Positions 35,273 to 43,276 of a stretch of DNA of 64,000 nt are shown piece by piece. The first letter of the stretch is position 1, and each line of letters starts with the position of its first letter. The stretch is from assembly GCA_963691885.1 (NCBI GenBank), contig OY829843.1, positions 186,001-250,000 on the forward strand. Direction: 5' to 3'. The translations under genes and the position numbers were made by a program. This DNA comes from G963691885 sp963691885 (GTDB lineage Bacteria; Pseudomonadota; Alphaproteobacteria; UBA8366; Aestuariispiraceae). The notes under the pieces were generated by a model. It made no database searches, had not been told where the DNA came from, and saw only the letters and a program-made list of their open reading frames with translations.

Positions 35273-35414
35273 GTAACTGTCTAAACCTCACCGCCGTCAG
35301 CTTGATCGATAAGTGTCACGTTAACCGTGACCACATCCGCGTTGGCTGCAAGCCCGGCGGCCTCGCGTTCCTTCCATCATGATAGGCGTCAAATGACCTT
35401 GCTCGACAACAATC

Positions 35415-35831
35415 GTGGACCAATCGTATCATGGAAAAATTTCCTTTCTGATTGAATTTAATGGAACGTTATGTACTATAAGTTTTATAGATTGGAACTT
35501 TGAAAAAGCCTTTGAAAAGAACTTCACGGCACCGGTTATCCCCGACACAACAAGGGGGGAGTGGCTGGCGCGGCGATGCGTCCTTTTGGTTATGCTCATT
35601 CTCGTTGGCCTGTTTCTTCTTACCATGTCGGACAAGAACGTGTTGCTCCATGCCCTTTCCAACCCAACAGGAGCATGGGATTCTCACAGATCTGATATTC
35701 TCATATCGTTTACAGGCCTGGTCATCATCGTCCTTTGCTCGACCCGTCTTGTGATGACCTTAACCGGTTGGGTAAGACGCAAGAACAGCTGGAAAAAGCA
35801 ACTCGAACAATATCAGAAAGAAAAGTCCTAG
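35415..35831 (+). CDS. Small predicted membrane protein, unknown
   Basis: An open frame of 138 codons with two clear hydrophobic segments, VLLVMLILVGLFLLTM and ILISFTGLVIIVLCSTRLVM, and a basic C-terminus (RRKNSWKKQLEQYQKEKS). I recognise no family. The start is uncertain: GTG at 35415 is the only one giving the full length and has no clear ribosome site, while an ATG inside the first membrane segment (near 35592) is too late. Its base composition is lower in GC than the LysR gene before it. It could be a real membrane peptide or a degraded gene. Confidence 0.45.
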   Translation: MDQSYHGKISFLIEFNGTLCTISFIDWNFEKAFEKNFTAPVIPDTTRGEWLARRCVLLVMLILVGLFLLTMSDKNVLLHALSNPTGAWDSHRSDILISFTGLVIIVLCSTRLVMTLTGWVRRKNSWKKQLEQYQKEKS

Positions 35832-35851
35832 TTGCAGTTCAGCTAATTCTG

Positions 35852-36886
35852 TCACCTCGCTGAGAGGAAACCGCTGCTGGAAAAGCGGCGGCGGTATTCG
35901 GCGGGGCTGAGGCCGGTCATTTTCTTGAACAGGCGGCGGAAGGCGCGGACGTCGGAATAGCCGACGCGTTCGGCAATGGCGTCGACATTATTCTCTTCCA
36001 TTTCCAGCAACTGTTTCGCCTCCTCCATCCGCAATGTCTGGAGATAATCGTTCGGACTGTATCCCGTCGCCAGCCGAAAGCGGCGATCGAAGGTTCGACG
36101 GGGCAACCCCGATTGAGTGACCATCCGGCTCACGGCGTCCCCGACCGCATAACCATCCGCCAGCCATTCCTGACAATCCCTGATGACCGCATCATTATTC
36201 TGCAAGCGTCGTTTTGGCGCGGCAAAGTGCCTTTGCCCGTCCGGCCTTGGGTCAACACAATAAAATCTCGCAGACCGGGAGGCATGTTCGGGCCCGAGAA
36301 ACCGTGCGATCACGTAAAGCGCCAGATCCTGCCAGGATGCCATGCCGCCGGACATGACAATGGAGTCCCCTTCACCAGCAAAGGTCAGGGTTCGGTCCGG
36401 ACAGAAATTGACCTTGGGATACCGCGTCTGAAATAGCTCCCTCATCGACCAATGGGCTGTCGCTTCCTCCCCATCCAATAGGCCGGAATCTGCGAGGAGC
36501 GCCGAACCGGAACACGCGCTTGCAATGCGGACCCCGGAACTATGCCTCTCCATGATCCAGTCAATCTCTGGGCCAAGAACCTCGCGAGGACTCTTCTCCG
36601 CATCAATCCTGAAATTTGGGAGACAGATAATCTCTGCATCCATAGCCTCTTCCAGCGTGGCGTCCGGCATCACAGGGACACCGCTGATGCAGCGGAAGGG
36701 TTCCTTCTCCCGCGCCACGATCCTGACCCGCGTCATCGGGGGTTGGACCGTTTCCTCAGTAAGGTAGGACCACGCTGTCCCCACCGATGCAAGAAGGTCG
36801 TATATGCCATAGAGGATGGCCCCACGGCAGCTTTCGGCAGCGAGAATATCGATCCGCAACGGGTCACTTTGGAAGTCCCTGCTCAT
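35852..36886 (-). CDS. GlxA-type AraC family transcriptional regulator
   Basis: A 344-residue regulator with an N-terminal DJ-1/PfpI-like domain and a C-terminal AraC DNA-binding domain. The first part holds the typical amidase-like elbow RIASACSGSALLADSGLLDG, probably a ligand-binding site and not an active enzyme. The AraC part has RMVTQSGLPRRTFDRRFRLATG and AERVGYSDVRAFRRLFKKMTGLSPAEYRRRF. The ATG at 36886 (MSRDFQSDPL) is preferred over 36931. It diverges from a methyltransferase gene and may control it. GlxA-type regulators often govern betaine, carnitine or amino-acid derivative use. Confidence 0.9.
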   Translation of the reverse strand: MSRDFQSDPLRIDILAAESCRGAILYGIYDLLASVGTAWSYLTEETVQPPMTRVRIVAREKEPFRCISGVPVMPDATLEEAMDAEIICLPNFRIDAEKSPREVLGPEIDWIMERHSSGVRIASACSGSALLADSGLLDGEEATAHWSMRELFQTRYPKVNFCPDRTLTFAGEGDSIVMSGGMASWQDLALYVIARFLGPEHASRSARFYCVDPRPDGQRHFAAPKRRLQNNDAVIRDCQEWLADGYAVGDAVSRMVTQSGLPRRTFDRRFRLATGYSPNDYLQTLRMEEAKQLLEMEENNVDAIAERVGYSDVRAFRRLFKKMTGLSPAEYRRRFSSSGFLSAR

Positions 36887-37007
36887 GGCACTATCTTCTC
36901 CCGCAAACACCTTGGCCGGATTAGCCCGCAATTGGCCAATCTGCCCCTCACGCGCTGTCGCGACAGAGACAAGACTGTATCAGCGAAACAATTAATACGA
37001 GGAAAAA

Positions 37008-37817
37008 ATGGGTTACGAGGCATTCAGAACGGCAGAAATCAGCGGTTGGAACGACCGTGCAACTGCCTATAACGAGACTACGGGACAGGTCACAACAGGG
37101 GCAATCCCGACCCTTCTGGCGATGGCCGAAACAACCCCCGGCAAACGCATTCTGGATCTGTGTTGCGGGACGGGACGGGCCGCCGGGGCCGTCGTTGCAT
37201 TAGGGGCAGAGGCAGAAGGCATCGACGCATCAGAAGCCATGATTGAAGCGGCAAGGGCCGGTTTCCCAGGTGCCAGGTTCGACGTGGGCGACGCCGAATC
37301 TATCCCCCGTGATGATAACAGCTTTGACGCCGTCATTTGCGGATTTGGTCTTTTGCATGTGGCCGACCCCAACGCCCTCTTTCAAGAAGCTGCCCGTGTC
37401 CTGAAGCCGGGCGGGCGTCTGGCCCTAAGCCATTGGGTAGGCCCACCGGAATCAGCCCTGTTCCGTCTTGTCTTTGGAACGATGCAGAAACTGGCCGATA
37501 TGTCTGTAGCACCGCCGGCCCCACCACCCTTTGCTCTTTCAACAGAGGATGCCATGCGGGGCGCATTACAAGATGTTGGCCTTACCTTGTCTTCTGTCGA
37601 AAAACTGCCCCTGGTTTTCACAGCAGCGGAGGGACGTTTTCCAGAACAGTTCCGCAAATTTGCGGTGAGGGCCGCGATGATACTGGACCTGCAAAGTGAG
37701 GAAACGACCAATCAGATTTATTCGGCGTTGGACGAACAACTGACAGAATACCTTGTAGATGGTCAGTATCGCGTTCCGATGCCAGCCTTTGCCGTATCCG
37801 CAACACTTGACCGTTAG
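37008..37817 (+). CDS. Class I SAM-dependent methyltransferase
   Basis: A 269-residue Rossmann-fold methyltransferase of the UbiE/Methyltransf_11 type. Motif I is RILDLCCGTGRAAGAVVALG (residues about 45-64), followed by the acidic GIDASEAMIEAA, GDAESIPRDDNSFDAVICGFGLLH (motif II region) and EAARVLKPGGRLALSHW (motif III). The acceptor is unknown. It has a good site (GAGG) eight bases before the ATG, diverges from the GlxA-type gene and is followed by the enolase-superfamily gene 159 nt later. Confidence 0.87.
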   Translation: MGYEAFRTAEISGWNDRATAYNETTGQVTTGAIPTLLAMAETTPGKRILDLCCGTGRAAGAVVALGAEAEGIDASEAMIEAARAGFPGARFDVGDAESIPRDDNSFDAVICGFGLLHVADPNALFQEAARVLKPGGRLALSHWVGPPESALFRLVFGTMQKLADMSVAPPAPPPFALSTEDAMRGALQDVGLTLSSVEKLPLVFTAAEGRFPEQFRKFAVRAAMILDLQSEETTNQIYSALDEQLTEYLVDGQYRVPMPAFAVSATLDR

Positions 37818-37976
37818 AATATTGAGAAGGGGCCGATTGGCACGCGGAAACCGTACCTCCATTGTTCAACAGCAAAAGCGTCTGGACGCCGAACCGGACT
37901 TGGGTTAAGGGGGAAATTGAGGTCGCTAAAGACGGCCCTGTTGAACCACATTGCCGAACGTCCGGGGGGATGGCCC

Positions 37977-39083
37977 ATGAAAATCAAGTCAATCGCCGTC
38001 TATCAAGTCGATCTGCCGCTGGAATATCCCTATTGGCTGTCCGGCGGTCGCCTGAAATTTGATGTTCTGGACGCGACCCTGGTCAAAATCGAAACTGATG
38101 ACGGGTATACGGGCTGGGGCGAAGGGACGCCCTGGGGGCACACCTATGTGCCCGCCCACGGTCCCGGCATCCGTGCCGGGATTGAGACCATGGCGAAATT
38201 CGTCCTGGGACTGGACCCGAGGAAGGTGCTGGAGGTTGAGCGGGCCATGGATCTTGCCCTGCCCGGCCATCTCTATGCGAAATCCCCAATCGACATGGCC
38301 TGTTGGGATATTGCCGGTCAGGTGGCGGGTCTGCCCATCGCGGATCTGATGGGGGGCGGATCTCGGACACCGCGGCCCATCGCCTCCTCCGTCGGGGCAA
38401 AAACAGTTGAGGAAACCCGCGACGTGATAGAGCGGTACAGGGCCCGCGGATACATTGCCCATTCGGTAAAAATTGGCGGCAATGTGGAACGCGATATCGA
38501 CCGGATCCGCGATGTGGAGAGCATACGCAAACCGGGCGAAATCCTGCTCTATGACGTCAATCGAGGCTGGACACGGCAACAGGCCCTGCGCGTAATGAGT
38601 ACGGTTCAGGACCTGAGTGTTATGGTTGAGCAACCCTGTGAGACGCTGGACGACATTGCGTCCATTGCCGGGAAACACGCCACCCCGGTCAGCGCCGATG
38701 AAAGCCTGGTCACCCTGCAGGACGGGACGCGTATTGCCCGCGAGGGTATTGCCGAGGTCTTCAACATCAAGCTGAACCGCGTCGGTGGCCTGACCAAAGC
38801 AGCACGGCTGCGCGACATCGCGCTGGCCCACGGGATCGATATTTTCGTCATGGCCACCGGCGGGTCCGTGATGGCAGATACGGAGGCCCTGCACCTGGCC
38901 GCAACCGTGCCCGACGACAATTTTTACGCGGTCTGGGCCTGCCAGGATATGCTGACCCTCGACATCGCAGGGGGAAGAGGTCCCCGCAACCGCGACGGCC
39001 ATCTACATCTGCCCGAAGAACCGGGTCTCGGCGTTCATCCAGAAGAGGATGCGCTGGGCGACCCGGTCGCTGTTTACCGGTAG
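37977..39083 (+). CDS. Enolase-superfamily dehydratase/epimerase (MR/MLE subgroup)
   Basis: A 368-residue mandelate racemase/muconate lactonising enzyme-like protein. An N-terminal capping domain precedes a TIM barrel with metal ligands D193 (LYDVNRGW), E218 (VEQPCET) and D241 (PVSADES), and candidate base Lys residues K165 (HSVKIGG) and K265 (FNIKLNRVGG). This arrangement is shared with the hydroxyproline-betaine 2-epimerase and cis-3-hydroxyproline dehydratase group, but the exact substrate is not fixed. The ATG at 37977 follows GGGGGA; the longer frame to 37917 is not like the family. A tautomerase gene follows. Confidence 0.88.
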   Translation: MKIKSIAVYQVDLPLEYPYWLSGGRLKFDVLDATLVKIETDDGYTGWGEGTPWGHTYVPAHGPGIRAGIETMAKFVLGLDPRKVLEVERAMDLALPGHLYAKSPIDMACWDIAGQVAGLPIADLMGGGSRTPRPIASSVGAKTVEETRDVIERYRARGYIAHSVKIGGNVERDIDRIRDVESIRKPGEILLYDVNRGWTRQQALRVMSTVQDLSVMVEQPCETLDDIASIAGKHATPVSADESLVTLQDGTRIAREGIAEVFNIKLNRVGGLTKAARLRDIALAHGIDIFVMATGGSVMADTEALHLAATVPDDNFYAVWACQDMLTLDIAGGRGPRNRDGHLHLPEEPGLGVHPEEDALGDPVAVYR

Positions 39084-39194
39084 CCCAAGGACAACGGCAT
39101 TAGCCCTCGTCCAGCCTGGGCCGCGCATTGCTCCGTCGCTGTTTGTGATATGCTGCACGACCAATATTCGAATACCGGTGATGGAGGAGAGACT

Positions 39195-39413
39195 ATGCCA
39201 CTGATCGATATTCAGGTGATGGAAGGTGTTTTTTCGGATGAGGAGAAGCAGGCCCTGATCAGGGAAACCGTGCTCGCCTTTGGCAAGGTTGCAGGCAAGG
39301 CCATGCAGGACAACACCTCAGCCCGGGTGCATGAGGTCAAGAGCGGGAGTTGGGGTGGCGCCGCTGGCGTCTGGACGACTGATCGCGCCCTGGCCCTGAA
39401 GGCCGAGGGGTAA
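39195..39413 (+). CDS. Tautomerase family protein (4-OT-like)
   Basis: A 72-residue 4-oxalocrotonate tautomerase-like protein. Pro directly follows Met (MPLIDIQVMEGVFSDEEKQ), which is the expected catalytic residue, and the closing part contains VHEVKSGSWGGAAG. The ATG at 39195 has GGAGGAGA upstream. It lies 111 nt after the enolase-superfamily gene and may be co-transcribed. It shares little sequence with the tautomerase at 33066, so the two probably arose separately. The TetR gene converges seven bases after its stop. Confidence 0.85.
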   Translation: MPLIDIQVMEGVFSDEEKQALIRETVLAFGKVAGKAMQDNTSARVHEVKSGSWGGAAGVWTTDRALALKAEG

Positions 39414-39420
39414 ACACTCG

Positions 39421-40056
39421 TCAAATCGATGCGGGTTGTTTTTCGTCGATTGTTGAGACCAGCCCGTTCATCAGTTTGCCGGCGATGTTCTCGGCCACTC
39501 TGTTGGCCTCATCCATATCACCCGCTTGTATCAGATGGGGTGCCAGTGTCGAAAACCAGATGGCCTGCCCCATCAACCAGAGGGCTAGTGTCCGCCGTTC
39601 CAGTTCATCATCCGGCGCAACATTCAGGTCGCACAGCAGAGCTTCCATTTCATCCACCCGATCCAGACAGCGCCGCTTAATGATGTCGCTTGCTTGATCT
39701 GTTGGAGAGAGGATCTCCCACCCGAGTAATTTTTCGGGTGCGGTTATCTGTTGCGAGGTCAGGCCGAGAAGGATCGTCTTCTTAAGGAAAAGACGGAGCT
39801 GCTCCCATGCATCCGACCTCGATCTGGCGTCATTCCAGGTGGCATCGAACCTGTTGCCAAAACGGTCCAGGGCGGATTGTAGAGATGCCTCATATAAGGC
39901 GGACTTTCCGCCATAGTGATAATTTACAGACGCGATGTTTACGCCAGCCCTGGCCACAATTTCTCTAACGGTCGCGCCCTCAAACCCGCGCTCGGAGAAA
40001 ACGGCCTCCGCCGCCGCCAGTACCCGCGCCCGTGTCCCCATATCCCGTGAGTCCAT
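39421..40056 (-). CDS. TetR/AcrR family regulator (CerR/DUF1956-like C-terminus)
   Basis: A 211-residue repressor. The N-terminal HTH is typical: RVLAAAEAVFSERGFEGATVREIVARAGVNIASVNYHYGGKSALYEASL. The C-terminal ligand domain (LFLKKTILLGLTSQQITAPEKLLGWEI..) resembles the CerR-type domain. A strong palindrome sits in its upstream region, consistent with autoregulation. It diverges from the EF-hand gene 182 nt away, which may also be its target. The effector is unknown. Confidence 0.9.
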   Translation of the reverse strand: MDSRDMGTRARVLAAAEAVFSERGFEGATVREIVARAGVNIASVNYHYGGKSALYEASLQSALDRFGNRFDATWNDARSRSDAWEQLRLFLKKTILLGLTSQQITAPEKLLGWEILSPTDQASDIIKRRCLDRVDEMEALLCDLNVAPDDELERRTLALWLMGQAIWFSTLAPHLIQAGDMDEANRVAENIAGKLMNGLVSTIDEKQPASI

Positions 40057-40116
40057 GACTGCCCTCAGCCTGTAACCAATCCCCGGATCTCGTGATGCAA
40101 AAACAGAACCAGATCT

Positions 40117-40138
40117 GTTTCAAACAAGTGTTTGAAAC
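40117..40138. promoter_or_regulatory. Palindromic operator candidate for the TetR regulator
   Basis: GTTTCAAACA-AG-TGTTTGAAAC is an exact inverted repeat with 10-bp arms and a 2-bp centre. A third half-site-like TTTGAAAC lies at about 40145-40152. It is 60 nt upstream of the TetR start and 100 nt before the EF-hand start, an ideal site for a TetR dimer, and the extra half-site could permit two dimers. Confidence 0.7.
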
Positions 40139-40238
40139 CGCTTTTTGAAACAGGGATGGCACAGTCGCTGCGTCTCTCCGATCGCAGTTTCCCGGGTGGG
40201 AGCCGCAAATGACCACTGCTAACGAAAGGAGCAGGACA

Positions 40239-40706
40239 ATGTCCACGATAGAGGGTGCTCAGGCAGGTGGCGTGGACTACGCCGCCATGCGAGACAGGTT
40301 TCAACAAATGCGCGAACAGAAATTTGCGACGATTGACGCGGATGGAAGTGGCGGTCTCAGCCTGGAAGAGCTTCAAACAGCGGCGGCAGAAAGCCCGTTC
40401 GCCGATAAAATCAAAGATCGCGATATGTCCCCTGAAGAGCGGTTCGCAAAAGCGGATACAAATGGGGATGGAGAATTGACCAGGGAAGAACTCGACACCG
40501 CCCGGCAGAATGCCCGGTCCAAATTCTCAAACGAGATGATGGCCTTCATGCTGAACATGCAGGAAAGCGGCGGACCTGGTGCCGCCGAGGCCGCGCCAAC
40601 CGGCAGCGATGACACCATCCAGACATTGCTGGACGCGCTCTTTAACAACGACACGGACGAGAACAGCGATGAGGAAGAGACAACGGAAGAAACCGCCCTT
40701 CTCTGA
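40239..40706 (+). CDS. EF-hand domain protein
   Basis: A 155-residue acidic protein with two canonical Ca2+-binding loops, DADGSGGLSLEE and DTNGDGELTREE, in a pair at about residues 32-85. The C-terminal third is poor in structure and very acidic (NNDTDENSDEEETTEETALL). There is no signal peptide. The ATG at 40239 follows AAGGAGCAGG; the ATG at 40209 adds ten residues. The protein could be a Ca2+ sensor or buffer; its regulation by the neighbouring TetR protein is likely from the divergent arrangement and the palindrome between them. Confidence 0.86.
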   Translation: MSTIEGAQAGGVDYAAMRDRFQQMREQKFATIDADGSGGLSLEELQTAAAESPFADKIKDRDMSPEERFAKADTNGDGELTREELDTARQNARSKFSNEMMAFMLNMQESGGPGAAEAAPTGSDDTIQTLLDALFNNDTDENSDEEETTEETALL

Positions 40707-40755
40707 CACTTCAGATTTTAAGGCGTCCGGAGAACCGGGCGTCTATCCTGAAGTG

Positions 40756-40782
40756 AAAAACGCGCCGGCCGGGGCCAGCGCG
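40756..40782 (-). terminator. Intrinsic terminator of the dienelactone hydrolase gene
   Basis: On the - strand CGCGCTGGCC-CC-GGCCGGCGCG forms a strong 10-bp stem (one G-T pair) followed by TTTTT. It starts 28 nt beyond the dienelactone hydrolase stop. Confidence 0.75.
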
Positions 40783-40809
40783 CTCTTCGTACTCAGATCA
40801 ACTGAGAAA

Positions 40810-41730
40810 TTATGCAAGATTTGCCTTGAAGAACTGGATCGTGCGATCCCAGGCGATGTTAGCCTGCTCTTCATTGAAACGCGGCGTCGAGGTGTTGTGG
40901 AACCCGTGACGCGTGCCAGGGTAGCTGTGCATTTCGAACGTCTTGCCATTCGCCTTCAGTGCTTCGGCATAGGCGGGCATGGCTTCGTTGATCCGTGGGT
41001 CATCTTCGGCATTCTGGATCATCAGCGGAGCCTCGATGCTGGGGACATCCGCCGTCATGGCAGCGCGACCATAGTAAGGGACCCCGGCACTCAGATCAGA
41101 TCCCATGTCAACGGCAAGCGCGTTAACGACACCGCCGCCATAGCAGAACCCGGTCGCGCCCAGTTTCCCTGTCGAGAGCGGGTGGGATTTCACGAACTCA
41201 GCGCCATTCTTGATGTCGGTATAAAGCTGCTGCTTGTCCAGAGCGCGCTGCAATGCCTTGCCGTCATCGTCATTGCCGGGATAACCGCCGACCGGATAAA
41301 GACCATCCGGCGCGAAGGCGAGGAAACCCTCGACCGCCGCGCGGCGGGCAACATCTTCGATATAGGGGTTCAGGCCACGGTTCTCATGCACCACGACGAC
41401 TGCCGGGAAAGGCCCTTCCCCCTCCGGCTTCACGAGATAGCCCCGCATTTCACCAGACGTGCCGCCTGGCGACGCATAGGTTTCATAGGTTGCTTTGATA
41501 CGCGGATCTGTGAATTTGATGACCGCTGCCTCTGCATAGCGCGGCAACAGGGACTGGGCCATGGCCAGACCGCCCACAATGCCAAGAGCGGCAGCGCGGG
41601 ACAGGAAGGTGCGGCGCTCCATCTCGGTGTGGCAATACTCGTCATAGAGGTCAAAAATCCGGGGATCGATTTCGTCTACTTTGACGATCTCGGCCTGGCT
41701 CGATGCAGCAGTTTCGATACGGTCATGCAT
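40810..41730 (-). CDS. Dienelactone hydrolase family protein (TAT-exported)
   Basis: A 306-residue alpha/beta hydrolase of the dienelactone hydrolase family. A twin-arginine-like signal (RRTFLSRAAALGIVGGLAMA) lies about 38 residues in and is followed by AEAA, so export is expected. The fold shows VVVHENRGLNPYIEDVARR, the nucleophile elbow GATGFCYGGG with catalytic Cys, an Asp in EDDPRINEAM and the final His in YPGTRHGFHN: the Cys-Asp-His triad of the family. It may hydrolyse a lactone or ester. It has its own terminator. Confidence 0.9.
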   Translation of the reverse strand: MHDRIETAASSQAEIVKVDEIDPRIFDLYDEYCHTEMERRTFLSRAAALGIVGGLAMAQSLLPRYAEAAVIKFTDPRIKATYETYASPGGTSGEMRGYLVKPEGEGPFPAVVVVHENRGLNPYIEDVARRAAVEGFLAFAPDGLYPVGGYPGNDDDGKALQRALDKQQLYTDIKNGAEFVKSHPLSTGKLGATGFCYGGGVVNALAVDMGSDLSAGVPYYGRAAMTADVPSIEAPLMIQNAEDDPRINEAMPAYAEALKANGKTFEMHSYPGTRHGFHNTSTPRFNEEQANIAWDRTIQFFKANLA

Positions 41731-41945
41731 GATAAATTCCTCGATGTATTTGGATCAGATTTGAAAATATCGATATATATTGCATGTCCACAAGGTCCAT
41801 GTCTGTAACAAATTTTTTGAAGAATTTTATCACAGCTCTCCCTGTCCGAGTTGTTGAACGCCCCGAATCAACGGCAACTGCGAGGAGAGAGCGTCATGGT
41901 GGAGCGGCGCCTGATTGGGTGAACCTCAACGAATTGCAGGTCTGA

Positions 41946-42704
41946 ATGTCTGTTCTGGACGAAATTGCCGATGGCGGGCGGCTTTCCATTTATCTGCAGC
42001 CCAACCATGTCAATCTGCGCAGCGACATGGACGAGTATAACGAATGCTACAACCTGCCCCTGGTCTTTATCGAGGGGGATTGCTTCACCGGCAACACGCG
42101 ACCAACCCATCTCTACATTGAGGACTCAACCGCTCACTCAATAACATTCGCCTATACGAACTCTCTGCCCTATTACTCCATCACCTTCCCCTACAAACTG
42201 AAGGACGGGAAGATTGCGGCAAAGCTTCTCTCCCAATCCCATTATCGGGTGCACAAGTTTCATGTTCGCCCGAAAGGTAAACTGATCGCCGAGATCACCA
42301 GGGGTGATCAGGGCTACGACAAAACCGATCACGGGTTGAGGGAGAGCATTCAGGCCGGGGCCAATCACTATGCCGTTTTTGCGCTCGGCGATGACCGGAT
42401 CTGGAGCATTCCGGTCGACATCCTCTATGACTTTCTGCCGGATGGCCGGATGGAACTGACGACCGAGAACTACGTCCTTTCCAGCCATTGCCTGCGTCCC
42501 AGCGCGTTCAAAAAATCACTGCAGCAGGGCAACGAAAATCTTGAAGCCTCCATGAGCAATCCGAACTTTATGTTTGAGACATGGATGCCAAGCGACCTCA
42601 CCTATCTGAAATTGAGAGAAGACGGCACAGTTGAAAACGCAACCAAAACAAACCCCGGACTGCCCAGCCATTATGAATGGCTAAAGATCTTTGAATATCC
42701 GTAG
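41946..42704 (+). CDS. Hypothetical protein of unknown family
   Basis: A 252-residue soluble protein without signal or membrane segments. It looks beta-rich with alternating hydrophobic strands (HSITFAYTNSLPYYSITFPY, YRVHKFHVRPKGKLIAEI, HYAVFALGDDRIWSIPVDI). The start ATG follows AGGTCTGA with modest spacing. No motif I recognise appears. It is free-standing between the dienelactone hydrolase gene and the OsmC-like gene. Good codon use and length make it a likely real gene. Confidence 0.6.
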   Translation: MSVLDEIADGGRLSIYLQPNHVNLRSDMDEYNECYNLPLVFIEGDCFTGNTRPTHLYIEDSTAHSITFAYTNSLPYYSITFPYKLKDGKIAAKLLSQSHYRVHKFHVRPKGKLIAEITRGDQGYDKTDHGLRESIQAGANHYAVFALGDDRIWSIPVDILYDFLPDGRMELTTENYVLSSHCLRPSAFKKSLQQGNENLEASMSNPNFMFETWMPSDLTYLKLREDGTVENATKTNPGLPSHYEWLKIFEYP

Positions 42705-42746
42705 TACAGGATTGGCGGGTTAAAAGGCTGATTTCAAAACGATCGT

Positions 42747-43220
42747 TCATGTCTCTGCAACAACCGAAACACTGGCCTCGCAGGTGACATCGAAATTCAG
42801 GGAGCGGGCGATGAAGCACATGCCATGGGCCTTGTGGTGCAGACCGTCGGAGAGGTCGCGATCGCCCGCCGTAATCTCGACATGGGGTTTGAGGAGGGCG
42901 GCGGTGAACTGGCCGGAACCGTCGGGGTTCATTTCCATCACCGCCTCTGCAGCATCGCGATAGCTGTGCACCACCCACCCAGACGTAGAGGCCAGGTGCA
43001 GAAACCACAGCATGTGACAGGCGGAAATGGAGCCAAGCAACGCGTCCTCCGGGTTCCAGCGGCTGGCATCCCCCCGAAATGACGCATCGGATGAGCCCAG
43101 CAGAACCGGTTTCCCTTCAATCAGGATCTCATGATCACGGCTATACGATTGATAACTGCTTGTCCCCTGCCCCAGATTGCCGGTCCAGACTGTCGTGCTG
43201 CGATAGATATGACTTTTCAT
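42747..43220 (-). CDS. OsmC family protein
   Basis: A 157-residue OsmC/Ohr-like peroxiredoxin. The pattern includes KPVLLGSSDASFRGDASRWNPEDALLGSISACHML with the first active-site Cys and AHGMCFIARSLNFDV with the second. OsmC enzymes reduce organic hydroperoxides. The ATG at 43220 follows AAGGGG; the frame upstream to 43367 covers the neighbouring regulator and is not part of it. It diverges from the GntR-type gene 56 nt away, whose product may regulate it. Confidence 0.88.
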   Translation of the reverse strand: MKSHIYRSTTVWTGNLGQGTSSYQSYSRDHEILIEGKPVLLGSSDASFRGDASRWNPEDALLGSISACHMLWFLHLASTSGWVVHSYRDAAEAVMEMNPDGSGQFTAALLKPHVEITAGDRDLSDGLHHKAHGMCFIARSLNFDVTCEASVSVVAET

Positions 43221-43241
43221 GGCAACCCCTTTTTGATAAGA

Positions 43242-43259
43242 TTGGATACATACATACAA
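43242..43259. promoter_or_regulatory. Candidate GntR operator between osmC-like and gntR-like genes
   Basis: TTGGATACATACATACAA has TTGGA and TACAA ends that are near-inverted, in the style of FCD-type GntR sites (TTGTAT..TACAA). It sits in the 56-bp divergent interval. The half-sites are imperfect, so the call is tentative. Confidence 0.35.
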
Positions 43260-43276
43260 GGATACGAAATACTGCA

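Noticed and set aside
35315..35331. Palindrome GTCACG-TTAAC-CGTGAC
   Set aside because: It lies in what looks like a coding remnant (V-T-V-N-V-T), and no regulated gene is well placed, so it is not called an operator.
37989..39002. A 337-codon open frame opposite the enolase-superfamily gene
   Set aside because: Only a shadow; the + strand gene has all catalytic motifs.
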